The notes below the pieces were generated by a model. The model was given only the letters and a program-made list of their open reading frames with translations. It was not told the origin of the DNA and did no database searches. A stretch of 64,000 nt of DNA from Bacillota bacterium. GTDB taxonomy: Bacteria > Bacillota > Clostridia > DSM-8532. A program made the translations under genes and the position numbers. The stretch is taken from NCBI GenBank assembly GCA_023415205.1, contig JAEZLR010000042.1, forward strand, positions 1 to 64,000, given 5' to 3'. Of this stretch, positions 26,107-35,276 are shown piece after piece. Position 1 is the first letter of the stretch; every line of letters begins with the position of its first letter.

Positions 26107-27300
26107 ATGATAAAAATAATCAAGAAAATTTTTCAAGGGATTCTGGCGTTGATTCTATTGGCAGTGGTGATTGTCGTCCTAGTACTGGCCATCAATGTGG
26201 ATTTCTCAAATCCTAAAAATCTTGATACCTTTGTTCAAGGCAAAATAAAAAAGGCCGAAATTCCGGGTTTATCCGTGGCTTTTATTCGGAATGGAAAGCT
26301 GGATGAAATAAAGAACTACGGATATTATGATGTGGAGCAGAATAAGCCAGTGACAGAGAATACAATTTTTCAGATTGCCTCAGTGTCCAAAACCATCACA
26401 GCAACAGCCGTCATGCAGTTGGTGGAAAAAGGCCTGATCGATCTGGATGGCGATATTAACCGATATCTGCCGTTTCCAATCCGTCACCCGGAGTATCCTG
26501 ATACGCCCCTTACAATCAGAATGCTATTAACTCACACCTCAGGTATTGCCAATAACTGGGACGTCTACGAAAGCTTTTATACTACGAGCTCCGGTGGAGG
26601 CGATTCCCCCGTGTCGCTGGAGCAGTTCGTTGAAGGTTTTCTCTCACCGGGAGGAACATGGTATGACCCACAGAATAATTTTGTTCCGGGAAAGCCGGGA
26701 ACAGTGGCCAATTACAGCAACCCCGCTTACGCACTTCTGGGGTATCTTGTTGAGGAGGTCACCCAGATGCCCTTTGATGACTATTGCAAGAAGGCAATTT
26801 TTGAGCCCCTTGAAATGGATCGGACGGCGTGGCTATTGAAAGACACGGACCTCTTGGAGAAGGCGATCCCCTATGATCTTAAGAATAACCCCCTACCCCA
26901 TTACTCTTTTGCAAGCTATCCCGACGGAGCCCTTAAGGTCAGCACTAAAGATTTTTCCAGCTTTATTCTTGCCATTATGAATGATGGCAAATACAAAGAT
27001 AAGACCTTGTTGAACCCGGATACACTGGAAGAAATGTTCCGTCCGCAGGCCGATGAGGGAAAACAGGCTCTGATGTGGGATTATTCCATCCCAGAGAGCC
27101 TTTTAATGAATGATTTCTCTGGCAGACAACTGGTGGGGCACACCGGTTCTGATCCGGGCATATTCACATTTGTTTTGTTCAACCGGGAAACAAAAAACGG
27201 ATTGATCTTTTTTTCAAACAAGGAGTTGGACCTTAATATTAAAACGGTTAATACCTATCTGCTCGTCAGAAGGCTGATTAGGGAGGCAGGCCTAGTTTAA
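26107..27300 (+). CDS. Membrane-anchored serine hydrolase, beta-lactamase family (class C-like)
   Basis: The 397-residue protein has an N-terminal membrane anchor (about residues 6-34) and an extracytoplasmic penicillin-recognising domain. The three signature motifs are present: the nucleophile in ASVSKT (SxxK), YSN in VANYSNPAYALLG, and HTG in LVGHTGSDPG. Members include D-alanyl-D-alanine carboxypeptidases and esterases; substrate cannot be predicted. ATG 26107 has AAGGAG 6 bases upstream. It stands alone after the degU terminator. Confidence 0.83.
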   Translation: MIKIIKKIFQGILALILLAVVIVVLVLAINVDFSNPKNLDTFVQGKIKKAEIPGLSVAFIRNGKLDEIKNYGYYDVEQNKPVTENTIFQIASVSKTITATAVMQLVEKGLIDLDGDINRYLPFPIRHPEYPDTPLTIRMLLTHTSGIANNWDVYESFYTTSSGGGDSPVSLEQFVEGFLSPGGTWYDPQNNFVPGKPGTVANYSNPAYALLGYLVEEVTQMPFDDYCKKAIFEPLEMDRTAWLLKDTDLLEKAIPYDLKNNPLPHYSFASYPDGALKVSTKDFSSFILAIMNDGKYKDKTLLNPDTLEEMFRPQADEGKQALMWDYSIPESLLMNDFSGRQLVGHTGSDPGIFTFVLFNRETKNGLIFFSNKELDLNIKTVNTYLLVRRLIREAGLV

Positions 27301-27371
27301 TGAATAGGTTTACCCAAAAGCAGTTTATTTTGCATGATATACAGTAAATGGGTTGGTGTGCAAAGATTTAC

Positions 27372-27399
27372 TTGACTAATAACTGTTGAAATATATTAT
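27372..27399 (+). promoter_or_regulatory. Possible promoter of chemoreceptor gene
   Basis: TTGACT (27372-27377), 16 bases, TATTAT (27394-27399), about 90 bases upstream of the start codon. No sigma-D-type box is seen in this gap. Confidence 0.4.
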
Positions 27400-27490
27400 T
27401 TAATTAGTATGTTTGAAAATTTATACAATAAGACTTTAGAAATAATGATAAAATCAGGCAACACAGAAAACAATAGGGGGGGCTTTCTTT

Positions 27491-28948
27491 ATGGGTAACC
27501 AAAATCTACTAGACAGCCATATCATCAAGGTGAATAAAACCGTTTTTATCATCATGTGTCTGAGTATTCCTGCAAATGCCCTATTAAGTTTCTTAAAAGT
27601 TTATTCTTCCTATACTCTTCCGTTGGTAATATCTGCTTTTGCACTCATTGGTTTGTTTTTAATGTTGAAAAAGGCTTCTCCAAATATTATTTCACTAATA
27701 ATCCTGGGAGCTCTATTTTCAACCATATATCTCATGATGCTTGATTTCTCAGCTTCCGCAGGTGCCATAGCCCTTGGGGGAGCTATATTTACCGGTCTTT
27801 ATCTCAATAAGAAATTTATTGTCGTCTACGGACTTATTACCTTAGGTGTATTGATATACTTGCTCTATTTCATGCTTTCTATTGATATGTCTTTGTTGCT
27901 CTTTAGCCTCCTCATTTTTGTGTTTGGTACCATGGCTGTTTTTTTTACCGCCAAATGGGGCAGGGAGCTTATTCTGTCAGCGAGTCAAAAAGAAAATCAG
28001 GCGAAAACCTTATTAACCCAGCTTGAAAAAACAATGGATGTGATTAAAAACAGTACCTCAGTTTTAAATCATGATATTTTAGAGTGCGACCGAAATCTCG
28101 GATCGGTTCAGGAAATAAGCTCGTCCATTGCATTGACCATTCAGGAAATGTCCAAGGGTGTTTTTGCGCAGACCGAGAATGTTTCGCAAATCAGCATAAA
28201 AATGAAGGAGGCCAATAAAAAAGTTTTGGATGTCTCCCGATTTTCAAGGGAGCTTGACGAGGTTTCAACAAAAGCCAGCCATATTGTTACAGAGGGTTCA
28301 GAGAAGATTTCTAATATGAAGAACCACATGGACATTATCTATGGGGCTGTAACAAAGTCCAACGCCACTGTTCAGGAATTAAACCTGAACATGGATGAAA
28401 TTGACAACTTTCTTACCAGCATTAAGCAGATTGCCGACAATACTAATTTGCTTGCCTTAAATGCTTCGATAGAAGCGGCAAGAGCTGGTGAATCGGGAAG
28501 AGGCTTTGCTGTTGTAGCCGATGAAATAAGAAAATTAGCTGAGCAGAGTGGAAACACCGTAAAACAAATCAATACCATTCTTCTGCTGATAAAGGATAAA
28601 ACAAGGAATGTACTGGACGAAGTGGATAAAGGGAATGCTGCGACAAATGAAGGTCTCATCGCTGTTAACCAAGTTAATAATAACTTTGATCTGGTTCAGG
28701 CATCCTTCAAAGATATGCACAAGTATATTTCGGATGAAATTGCTAGAATTAATGAAATCACAGAGCTGTTTTCACAAATCAATATGGAATCTGAAAGTAT
28801 AGCAGGTATCTCGGAAGAGCATGCTGCATCAACTGAGGAATTAATGGCCACAACACAGGAGCATAATGCAAATATAGAAAGTATTTATGCCTTGATGCAA
28901 AGTATCAAATCCTCCAGTGATCGTTTAACCGGTATTATGAAATCGTAA
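27491..28948 (+). CDS. Methyl-accepting chemotaxis protein, membrane-only sensor
   Basis: The 485-residue chemoreceptor has about six closely spaced hydrophobic segments (residues 13 to about 165) and no sizeable extracellular ligand domain, so it probably senses a membrane or intracellular signal. The cytoplasmic helical bundle carries the invariant hairpin tip ADNTNLLALNASIEAARAGE with GRGFAVVADEIRKLAEQS. No HAMP domain is obvious. The ribosome site is AGGGGGG. No other chemotaxis or flagellar gene is in the window. Confidence 0.9.
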   Translation: MGNQNLLDSHIIKVNKTVFIIMCLSIPANALLSFLKVYSSYTLPLVISAFALIGLFLMLKKASPNIISLIILGALFSTIYLMMLDFSASAGAIALGGAIFTGLYLNKKFIVVYGLITLGVLIYLLYFMLSIDMSLLLFSLLIFVFGTMAVFFTAKWGRELILSASQKENQAKTLLTQLEKTMDVIKNSTSVLNHDILECDRNLGSVQEISSSIALTIQEMSKGVFAQTENVSQISIKMKEANKKVLDVSRFSRELDEVSTKASHIVTEGSEKISNMKNHMDIIYGAVTKSNATVQELNLNMDEIDNFLTSIKQIADNTNLLALNASIEAARAGESGRGFAVVADEIRKLAEQSGNTVKQINTILLLIKDKTRNVLDEVDKGNAATNEGLIAVNQVNNNFDLVQASFKDMHKYISDEIARINEITELFSQINMESESIAGISEEHAASTEELMATTQEHNANIESIYALMQSIKSSSDRLTGIMKS

Positions 28949-29040
28949 AAGAGGAAAGAGGTTACTTAACTGCCTCCCGATTCGTTGTCTTAAATAAGAT
29001 AATCGTTGAATAATGCGTCTAAAGCCTTATTCGTACACTA

Positions 29041-29070
29041 GCGTGCTGGGACTTATGTCCTAGCACGTTC
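29041..29070 (+). repeat. Inverted repeat between chemoreceptor and Tad operon
   Basis: GCGTGCTGGGAC (29041-29052) and GTCCTAGCACGT (29057-29068) form a 12 bp imperfect hairpin with a 4-base loop. Only a weak pyrimidine tail follows, so it may be a poor terminator of the chemoreceptor transcript or a regulatory hairpin. Confidence 0.5.
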
Positions 29071-29211
29071 CATTTCTATCTACCCTTCCATAAATGCGAT
29101 CTATGGCCGATAGTAAGGACTATACCCCCCTAGTATAATGAGAGCATAAGAGGTGCTTGACCAAAGCGGCAATGCACCGGCAAGGGAAAATAATAAACAG
29201 GGGGTTTATTT

Positions 29212-29391
29212 ATGAAAAAGTTGTTTAAGCTGCTTTCACAAATGAAGAATGAAAAAGGGCAGGGTATGGTTGAGTACGGTCTGATTATCGGGTTAATCGC
29301 TATTGTTGTCATCGTGGCGCTAACAGCACTGGGTGGCGGTCTTGAGGGCATTTTCACAGACATTAACACCGCATTGGGTCTTACTCCCTGA
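29212..29391 (+). CDS. flp: Flp-family type IVb pilin
   Basis: This short gene encodes 59 residues: a basic leader, then KGQGMVEYGLII and a hydrophobic stretch to about residue 43. The Flp pilin signature is Gly before the cut site, Glu at +5 and Tyr at +6, so prepilin peptidase should cut between G and QGMVEY. It is the major subunit of the Tad pilus encoded downstream. AGGGGG lies before the ATG. A TATAAT at 29134-29139 may be the promoter. Confidence 0.9.
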   Translation: MKKLFKLLSQMKNEKGQGMVEYGLIIGLIAIVVIVALTALGGGLEGIFTDINTALGLTP

Positions 29392-29485
29392 TGCTCAATT
29401 CCGATATTCCCAAAATGGTTAAGGTTCCGATTGCCCCTGTACGTTGAAGCAGGGGCATATTTTTTCAAGACGAGAGGTGAGTAAA

Positions 29486-29884
29486 ATGCCACAGAATCAA
29501 AGAAGCGGCAGCCGAGGCCAATCGCTTGTTGAAACTGCGATCATCTTACCTATCGTCCTTCTTCTGGTTATGGGGATTATTGAGTTTGGCCTTTTATTTA
29601 ATAATTATATTCTCATTTCCAATGCTTCACGGGAAGGGGCACGAAAAGCCTCCCTGGGGGGGACGGATAGTGAAGTGATACAGACCATTCAGAATATGAC
29701 AACCTCACTGAACCTTTCCAATATGACCATTACTATTTCTCCGGACTATTCTTCAAGAAGGCATGGTGCCGAGGTGCAGGTGGCGATCAATTATAGGAGC
29801 CCACTCATTACACCCATTATTGATAACCTTTTCCCAGGCGGGGTGGCTGAGTTAAAGAATGCATCCATTATGCGGGTGGAATAG
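29486..29884 (+). CDS. tadE: TadE-like pseudopilin
   Basis: The 132-residue protein starts with a polar leader, RGQSLVETAIILPIVLLL and one membrane helix, then FNNYILISNASREGARKA, which is typical of the TadE family. Gly followed by QSLVE mimics a prepilin-peptidase cleavage site with Glu at +5. TadE-like minor pilins support Flp pilus assembly. ATG 29486 follows GAGAGGTGAG. It lies between the pilin and cpaB. Confidence 0.87.
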   Translation: MPQNQRSGSRGQSLVETAIILPIVLLLVMGIIEFGLLFNNYILISNASREGARKASLGGTDSEVIQTIQNMTTSLNLSNMTITISPDYSSRRHGAEVQVAINYRSPLITPIIDNLFPGGVAELKNASIMRVE

Positions 29885-29914
29885 GATTCATTGATTTAAA
29901 AAGGGGCGGTTCTT

Positions 29915-30652
29915 ATGGAGAAAAAAATTAACAAGAAGGCACTGATCCTTTCACTGGCTATAGCGCTTATTTCCTGTGGGATGATCATTCGGTATATCAG
30001 TAGGCTTGAAAAACCCGTTAAGGAAACCGCAAAGACGATGATAATAGTGGCCTCTCGGAATATTGAACCGGGGGAGGAGATCAAGGGCGAGGATATCCAT
30101 GCCTTAGAGATTTCCGAGGATTCCCTTCCAGCGGGCATTATCAATGACCGAAAAGCGGTGGAAGGCTTCTACGCCTGTGAACCCATTATTATGGGAGAAC
30201 CCTTTCGCCAGGAAAGAATTGCAAAGAAGAATGAAATGACCCTATCCTATACCGTTCCGGAAGGCATGAGAGCCATTGCAGTTTTTGTCAACGAGAACAC
30301 CATTTTCTCCAACCAACTCAGGGTGGGAGACAGTGTAGATGTTATAGGAAACTTTAAAAAGGAGACCATCGACGGAAAAACCATTGCCTCCAGCAAGATT
30401 ATCATTCAGAATGTGGAGGTTTTGGCTATTGGCTCCGATAGGTTCCAGAAAAACAGTGTGGAAGAGATTACGCTTAGCAAGGACGGAAGTAATCTTCCCA
30501 GAACCGTCACCCTTTGTGTGACACCGGGGGATGCTGAAAAAATGGCCTTTACAACAGCCTTTGGAGACTATGCTCTGGTCTTGAGAGGTCCTAAGGATGA
30601 CAAGAAGGTCAATACTCCCGGAACCATCATCGAGCATGTTACACCCTTCTAA
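29915..30652 (+). CDS. cpaB: Flp pilus assembly protein CpaB (SAF domain)
   Basis: The 245-residue protein has one N-terminal membrane helix (about residues 9-29), then a SAF domain (ASRNIEPGEEIKGEDI) and the RcpC/CpaB domain with YTVPEGMRAIAVFVNEN and LRVGDSVDVIGNF. In Gram-negatives CpaB works with the secretin; in this monoderm it probably forms part of the pilus channel at the membrane or wall. AAAAAGGGGCGG precedes the ATG. Confidence 0.88.
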   Translation: MEKKINKKALILSLAIALISCGMIIRYISRLEKPVKETAKTMIIVASRNIEPGEEIKGEDIHALEISEDSLPAGIINDRKAVEGFYACEPIIMGEPFRQERIAKKNEMTLSYTVPEGMRAIAVFVNENTIFSNQLRVGDSVDVIGNFKKETIDGKTIASSKIIIQNVEVLAIGSDRFQKNSVEEITLSKDGSNLPRTVTLCVTPGDAEKMAFTTAFGDYALVLRGPKDDKKVNTPGTIIEHVTPF

Positions 30653-30680
30653 TCCTAGCATCATCAAAGGGGGGATCACT

Positions 30681-31880
30681 ATGGAAAATGGGAAAATTAA
30701 GGTTGTCATTGTGGATGACAGCAGCGACACTGTTGAGCATATAAAAACTCTTCTGGGTCTTTATGAAAAGAATATCCAAGTCATGGGTGCAGCTTTTGGA
30801 GGTAAAGAGGGTGTGAAGCTCTGCCAGAAGCTCAAGCCCGATATTGTCCTGATGGATGTGAACATGCCCGATATGGACGGACTTACGGCAACCAATCTCC
30901 TTACCAGCAGTCTACCGGATATCGGAGTCATCATCATGTCGGTGCAATCTGAAAGTGAATATCTTAAAAAGGCCATGTTTGCAGGAGCGAGGGAATATCT
31001 CGTAAAGCCTTTCTCCGCAGATGACCTGGTTTCTTCTATTACCAAGACCTATGAGGTTCAGAATAGAAGAAAGCACCAATCCAAAATGATCGATCAGGTG
31101 ATTCAGACCCGTATCATTACGGTGTTCAGTACTAAAGGAGGAGTGGGGAAAACCACTATTTCAACCAATTTGGCCGTGGCCTTGGCACGGACGGCCAAAA
31201 AGCGTGTCTGCCTTCTTGATCTGGACCTCCAGTTTGGCGATGTGGCCGTGATGATGAATCTTTCAGTGAAAAACACCATCTATGATCTTATCAAGGATTT
31301 AAAGAATGTGGATGCAGATCTGGTGAATGATTATCTGACGACCCATTTTACGGGAGTCAGTGTTCTCCCGGCTCCGGTTAAGCCGGAATATTCTGAATTC
31401 ATTGACGCCAAGCATGTTGAAAAGATTCTGGGTCTTCTTTCAGGGAGTTTTCATTACGTCATCATTGATGTCCCTGCATCCTTTCAGGATATCGTTTTGA
31501 CGGCCCTTGACAATTCCGAAAAGATTCTGGTGGTTTCCACCCTGGATCTGCCCACCATTAAGAATATCAAGGTGGGGCTGAATCTTATGGAAAACCTGAG
31601 ATACAAGGACAAGGTGCAGGTTTTGGTCAATAAGGCCAATGAACAGTATGGTGTCCGCTATTCTGAGTTCGAAGAAACAGTGGGCTACCCTATATGGGTC
31701 AATATCCCAGAGGACAGCAACACTGTCATTACCAGTGCCAATAAGGGCATACCCTTCGTGATGACCCGGGATGAGACCAAGGTGGCCCGTGCGGTCTTCC
31801 AGCTTGCAGAAAAGATTAATGACAATGATATGGCCTCTGTCACAGAAAAAAGAGCCAAGTGGAAGATCTTCAATTTCTAG
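30681..31880 (+). CDS. cpaE: CpaE-like receiver-fused MinD/ParA ATPase of the Tad locus
   Basis: The 399-residue protein joins an N-terminal response-regulator receiver domain (residues 5 to about 125) to a MinD/ParA ATPase. The receiver looks functional: VVIVDDSS, the phospho-Asp in IVLMDVNMPDMDG, and Lys in YLVKPFS. The ATPase has the deviant Walker A STKGGVGKTTISTNLA at about residue 150. CpaE positions the pilus machine. Many CpaE receivers are degenerate, so an intact one suggests control by phosphorylation. ATG 30681 follows AAAGGGGGG. Confidence 0.88.
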   Translation: MENGKIKVVIVDDSSDTVEHIKTLLGLYEKNIQVMGAAFGGKEGVKLCQKLKPDIVLMDVNMPDMDGLTATNLLTSSLPDIGVIIMSVQSESEYLKKAMFAGAREYLVKPFSADDLVSSITKTYEVQNRRKHQSKMIDQVIQTRIITVFSTKGGVGKTTISTNLAVALARTAKKRVCLLDLDLQFGDVAVMMNLSVKNTIYDLIKDLKNVDADLVNDYLTTHFTGVSVLPAPVKPEYSEFIDAKHVEKILGLLSGSFHYVIIDVPASFQDIVLTALDNSEKILVVSTLDLPTIKNIKVGLNLMENLRYKDKVQVLVNKANEQYGVRYSEFEETVGYPIWVNIPEDSNTVITSANKGIPFVMTRDETKVARAVFQLAEKINDNDMASVTEKRAKWKIFNF

Positions 31881-31922
31881 CCATAACAAAGCTGACTCTA
31901 TCGCATAACAGGGGGGAGAACC

Positions 31923-33281
31923 ATGGGATTACTCGAAAGACTGGCCTTGGATAAAGAAGAAGAAAACAAGAAAGGCAAAAGCACCGCCTCTGCACAAAAT
32001 CAGAAGGAGGAACCCAAGGCCGACCCCTATAAGGACCTCAAGCGAAAAATAATCGACCGGGTTGTGGATGAGATTAAAATCACCAATGAGGACCAGGAAA
32101 CTGACATGCAGAAGGTTGAGGATGAAATTCGCGGTATTGCCAACGAGGTTATTGAAAGCGAAGCCCAATACCTCACCCGTAATGAGCGTACTTTAATCGC
32201 CCGCGACATCATTAATGAAACCCTAGGGTTTGGGCCCATCACACCCCTTTTACAGGATAATCAGATCAGCGAGGTTATGGTCAACGGGATCAACCAGGTT
32301 TATGTGGAACGACGAGGGAAAATTGAGCTGTCGGATGTTACCTTCAGGGACAACAACCATATCCTTCATATCATTGAGCGTATTGTGGCTCCCCTGGGCA
32401 GACGTATTGATGAGAGTTCGCCCATGGTGGACGCGCGGCTTCCCAACGGCTCCCGCGTCAATATCATCATTCCACCACTGGCTTTAAACGGCCCCACCAT
32501 CACCATCCGTAAATTTTCTGAGAAACCTTTTACCGTCAATGATCTGATTCGGTTCGGTACCTTGTCTCCCGAGGTGGCCCAATTTCTTAAGGCCTGTGTT
32601 GAGGCAAGGCTGAATATTGTGGTGTCGGGCGGTACAGGCAGCGGTAAAACCACCATGCTGAATGTAATATCCTCATTTATACCATCGGATGAGCGTATTG
32701 TTACCATAGAGGATGCCGCCGAGCTCCAGCTAAATCAGGACCATGTGGTTCGGCTGGAAACTCGCCCCCCCAATGTGGAGGGGAAGGGAGCGGTGACCAT
32801 CCGTGATTTGGTACGCAACTCCCTGCGTATGCGACCAGACCGCATTGTTGTTGGTGAGGTGCGTTCGGGTGAGGCGCTGGATATGCTGCAGGCCATGAAT
32901 ACAGGCCATGATGGTTCCTTGACTACTGGCCATGCCAATTCTCCCAGGGATATGCTCTCCCGATTGGAAACCATGGTGCTTATGGCCGGTATGGAGCTGC
33001 CCATCAAGGCCATCCGGGAACAAATTGCTTCGGCGGTGGATATTATTGTACAGCAATCAAGACTCAAGGATGGTTCGAGGAAAGTGACCTATATTACCGA
33101 GGTAGTGGGTATGGAGGGTGATGTTATTACCCTTCAGGACATTTTCGTGTATAAGGAGGAGGGTCATGATTCCACGGGAAGGGTTGCCGGTAGGCTCCTT
33201 CCCACCGGCTTGAAGCCTAAATTCATGGATAAGCTCGTAAAAACCGGTGTGATTTTACCGGTGGATATCTTTTCAGCCTGA
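31923..33281 (+). CDS. cpaF: Tad pilus assembly ATPase TadA/CpaF
   Basis: The 452-residue secretion ATPase powers Flp pilin polymerisation. It has a charged N-terminal tail, an N-terminal domain, and the ATPase with Walker A VSGGTGSGKTTMLN (about residue 236), the Asp box IEDAAELQL, RMRPDRIVVGEVRSGEALDML (Walker B region) and the His box GSLTTGHANS. AGGGGGGAG precedes its ATG. It is co-transcribed with the genes on both sides. Confidence 0.95.
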   Translation: MGLLERLALDKEEENKKGKSTASAQNQKEEPKADPYKDLKRKIIDRVVDEIKITNEDQETDMQKVEDEIRGIANEVIESEAQYLTRNERTLIARDIINETLGFGPITPLLQDNQISEVMVNGINQVYVERRGKIELSDVTFRDNNHILHIIERIVAPLGRRIDESSPMVDARLPNGSRVNIIIPPLALNGPTITIRKFSEKPFTVNDLIRFGTLSPEVAQFLKACVEARLNIVVSGGTGSGKTTMLNVISSFIPSDERIVTIEDAAELQLNQDHVVRLETRPPNVEGKGAVTIRDLVRNSLRMRPDRIVVGEVRSGEALDMLQAMNTGHDGSLTTGHANSPRDMLSRLETMVLMAGMELPIKAIREQIASAVDIIVQQSRLKDGSRKVTYITEVVGMEGDVITLQDIFVYKEEGHDSTGRVAGRLLPTGLKPKFMDKLVKTGVILPVDIFSA

Positions 33282-33300
33282 GGACAGGGAGGTTTTGACC

Positions 33301-34263
33301 ATGGAATGGCTTATCATAGTGTTGGGTGTTTCATTGTGGATGTTGGTTTATTATTTGCTTCGCCCACTATTTCAAAGGAAAAGCTATGTGGAGCGTTTGG
33401 CGGTATATACCGGACAGGCTGACGCAAGCAAGGAGGAAAAGCAAAAGAAAACCGAAACCTATCACCATGGGCTGGGGCTAATAGCCAAGGGTATAGAAAG
33501 GACAGGAGCCTTTACCCAATACAAAAACAATATCCGTAAAAAGCTTAACAACGCCAGTATTCTCATGCGACCCGAGGAGTTTCTTTCGGTGTGTTTGATT
33601 CTCTTTGGTGTTTTCGGTTTTTTGGGGTTTGTTTTATTTGGGCGATCCCTGCTTGTACTTCTTCCAGCATTCCTCGGTTGGTTTCTTCCTTCCTTCATCC
33701 TCAAACGCCATATTGGGAAAAGACTTAAAACCATCAATAACCAATTGGGAGACACCATTGCCATACTCTCCAATTCTATGAAAGCCGGACACAGCTTTTT
33801 TCAGGCGGTGGATTCGGTCAGCCATGAAATGACAGGCCCCGTGGCCGATGAGTTTGCCAAGCTGCAAAAGGAAATCAGCCTGGGAGTCAATACCGAAACC
33901 GCTCTGGAGAATATGGTGAGCCGTGTGGGAAGTGATGACCTTGAGCTGATGGTAACGGCGGTACTTATCCAGCGACAGATAGGCGGCAATCTCTCTGAAA
34001 TTTTGGACAATATTTCGGGAACCATCCGCCAGCGCATCCGATCAAAGGGTGAGATAAAGACCCTGACAGCTCAAGGAAGAATGTCTGGAATCATCATCTC
34101 CCTGCTGCCCTTTGGCTTGGCGGCGGTAGTGGCTGTAGTCAGTCCCCAGCAGATCATCACTCTGGTTACTGATCCTCTTGGTATTGTACTGATCGTCATT
34201 GCTCTTTTGATGGAGTGTATAGGGATACTCTTTGTTCGGAAGATCATTAATGTGGAGGTTTAG
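33301..34263 (+). CDS. tadB: Tad pilus inner-membrane platform protein TadB
   Basis: The 320-residue T2SSF-family protein has membrane segments near the N terminus and around residues 100-135, the cytoplasmic platform domain with LGDTIAILSNSMKAGHSFFQAV, and two C-terminal helices. It recruits the CpaF ATPase and anchors the pilus. ATG 33301 follows AGGGAGG; a TTG 6 bases upstream is in frame but less likely. The tadC start lies 12 bases after its stop. Confidence 0.9.
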   Translation: MEWLIIVLGVSLWMLVYYLLRPLFQRKSYVERLAVYTGQADASKEEKQKKTETYHHGLGLIAKGIERTGAFTQYKNNIRKKLNNASILMRPEEFLSVCLILFGVFGFLGFVLFGRSLLVLLPAFLGWFLPSFILKRHIGKRLKTINNQLGDTIAILSNSMKAGHSFFQAVDSVSHEMTGPVADEFAKLQKEISLGVNTETALENMVSRVGSDDLELMVTAVLIQRQIGGNLSEILDNISGTIRQRIRSKGEIKTLTAQGRMSGIIISLLPFGLAAVVAVVSPQQIITLVTDPLGIVLIVIALLMECIGILFVRKIINVEV

Positions 34264-34274
34264 GGGGGAGTGGG

Positions 34275-35201
34275 ATGCCTTTGATCGCATTACTGTTGCT
34301 ATTGTTTCTTTCTGTCGCGGTTTTTATATATCAGGTGCTTAACCTGAGGAATAAAAAGGGAGCTGATATATCCCGGCGCCTTGAGCACATCAGGAATCAG
34401 ACAGTTGCCCAAGGGCCGGAGGATGAGCTAAGCCAGTCATTTTCCGAGCGAGTCGTCAAGCCAATTTTTGAAAACCTGGGGAAAACTCTTCTTAGAATGG
34501 CTCCTGGGGAGATGATCTCCAGCTTGGAAGCGAAGATCATCATGGCCGGAAAGCCCAATAATTGGGGCGTTAAGAATTGGCTTGGGCTACAGGCCTTTTT
34601 AACCATGGGCCTGCCCCTCCTGCTTCTGGTGATTTATCTTCAGCTTCGTATGGATATGAAAACTCTCATCATGATAACCTGCGCCGCCGGAGTAATTGGT
34701 GTACTGTTTCCCAATATGTCCCTTAACGGCAAGATACGCAAACGCCAGGCTGAGGTGATGAAAAGTCTGCCCGATATTATGGACCTTCTTACGGTCAGCG
34801 TTGAGGCAGGACTGACCTTTGACTCGGCCCTGTCCAAGGTGGTGGAAAAAATGCCCGGCACCCTGGCAAGGGAATTTGAAACGGTGCTTCAGGAGATCAA
34901 GGTGGGAAAGTCCAAGAAAGAGGCTCTTTTTCTGATGTCCGATCGGGTGGGCGTCCACGATTTAAGAAGCTTCATAGGTGCGGTGGTTCAGGCTGACCAA
35001 TTGGGAGTGAGCCTGGGCAAGGTGCTAAGAATTCAGTCGGAGCAAATTCGCCAAAATCGCAAGCAGCGTATACAGGAAAAAGCCATGAAAGCACCCATCA
35101 AGATGTTGGTTCCCATGGTTGTCTTTATCTTTCCCTCCATCTTTATCGTCCTGCTGGGGCCGGTGGTCATTAATCTTATCAAAATGTTTTCCGGCCAATG
35201 A
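34275..35201 (+). CDS. tadC: Tad pilus inner-membrane platform protein TadC
   Basis: The 308-residue partner of TadB belongs to the same T2SSF family: an N-terminal helix, two central helices (about residues 105-155), SLPDIMDLLTVSVEAGLTFDSAL, and C-terminal helices. The ATG follows GGGGGGAGTGGG. It is the last recognisable Tad gene; no prepilin peptidase (TadV/CpaA) is encoded in the window, so processing depends on one elsewhere. Confidence 0.9.
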   Translation: MPLIALLLLLFLSVAVFIYQVLNLRNKKGADISRRLEHIRNQTVAQGPEDELSQSFSERVVKPIFENLGKTLLRMAPGEMISSLEAKIIMAGKPNNWGVKNWLGLQAFLTMGLPLLLLVIYLQLRMDMKTLIMITCAAGVIGVLFPNMSLNGKIRKRQAEVMKSLPDIMDLLTVSVEAGLTFDSALSKVVEKMPGTLAREFETVLQEIKVGKSKKEALFLMSDRVGVHDLRSFIGAVVQADQLGVSLGKVLRIQSEQIRQNRKQRIQEKAMKAPIKMLVPMVVFIFPSIFIVLLGPVVINLIKMFSGQ

Positions 35202-35276
35202 TGTAAAAATTCGGGAGTTAAAGGGAATAAAAATGGGCATAGTAACCCTAAGATCATCATGGTTTGGGTGGGTGCT

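Noticed and set aside
25863..26123. Minus-strand open frame upstream of the serine hydrolase
   Set aside because: It overlaps the ribosome site and start of the hydrolase on the other strand, has no recognisable domain, and looks like chance in AT-rich DNA.
29041..29075. Hairpin as a definite terminator of the chemoreceptor gene
   Set aside because: The stem is good but there is no proper T run after it, so it is listed only as an inverted repeat.
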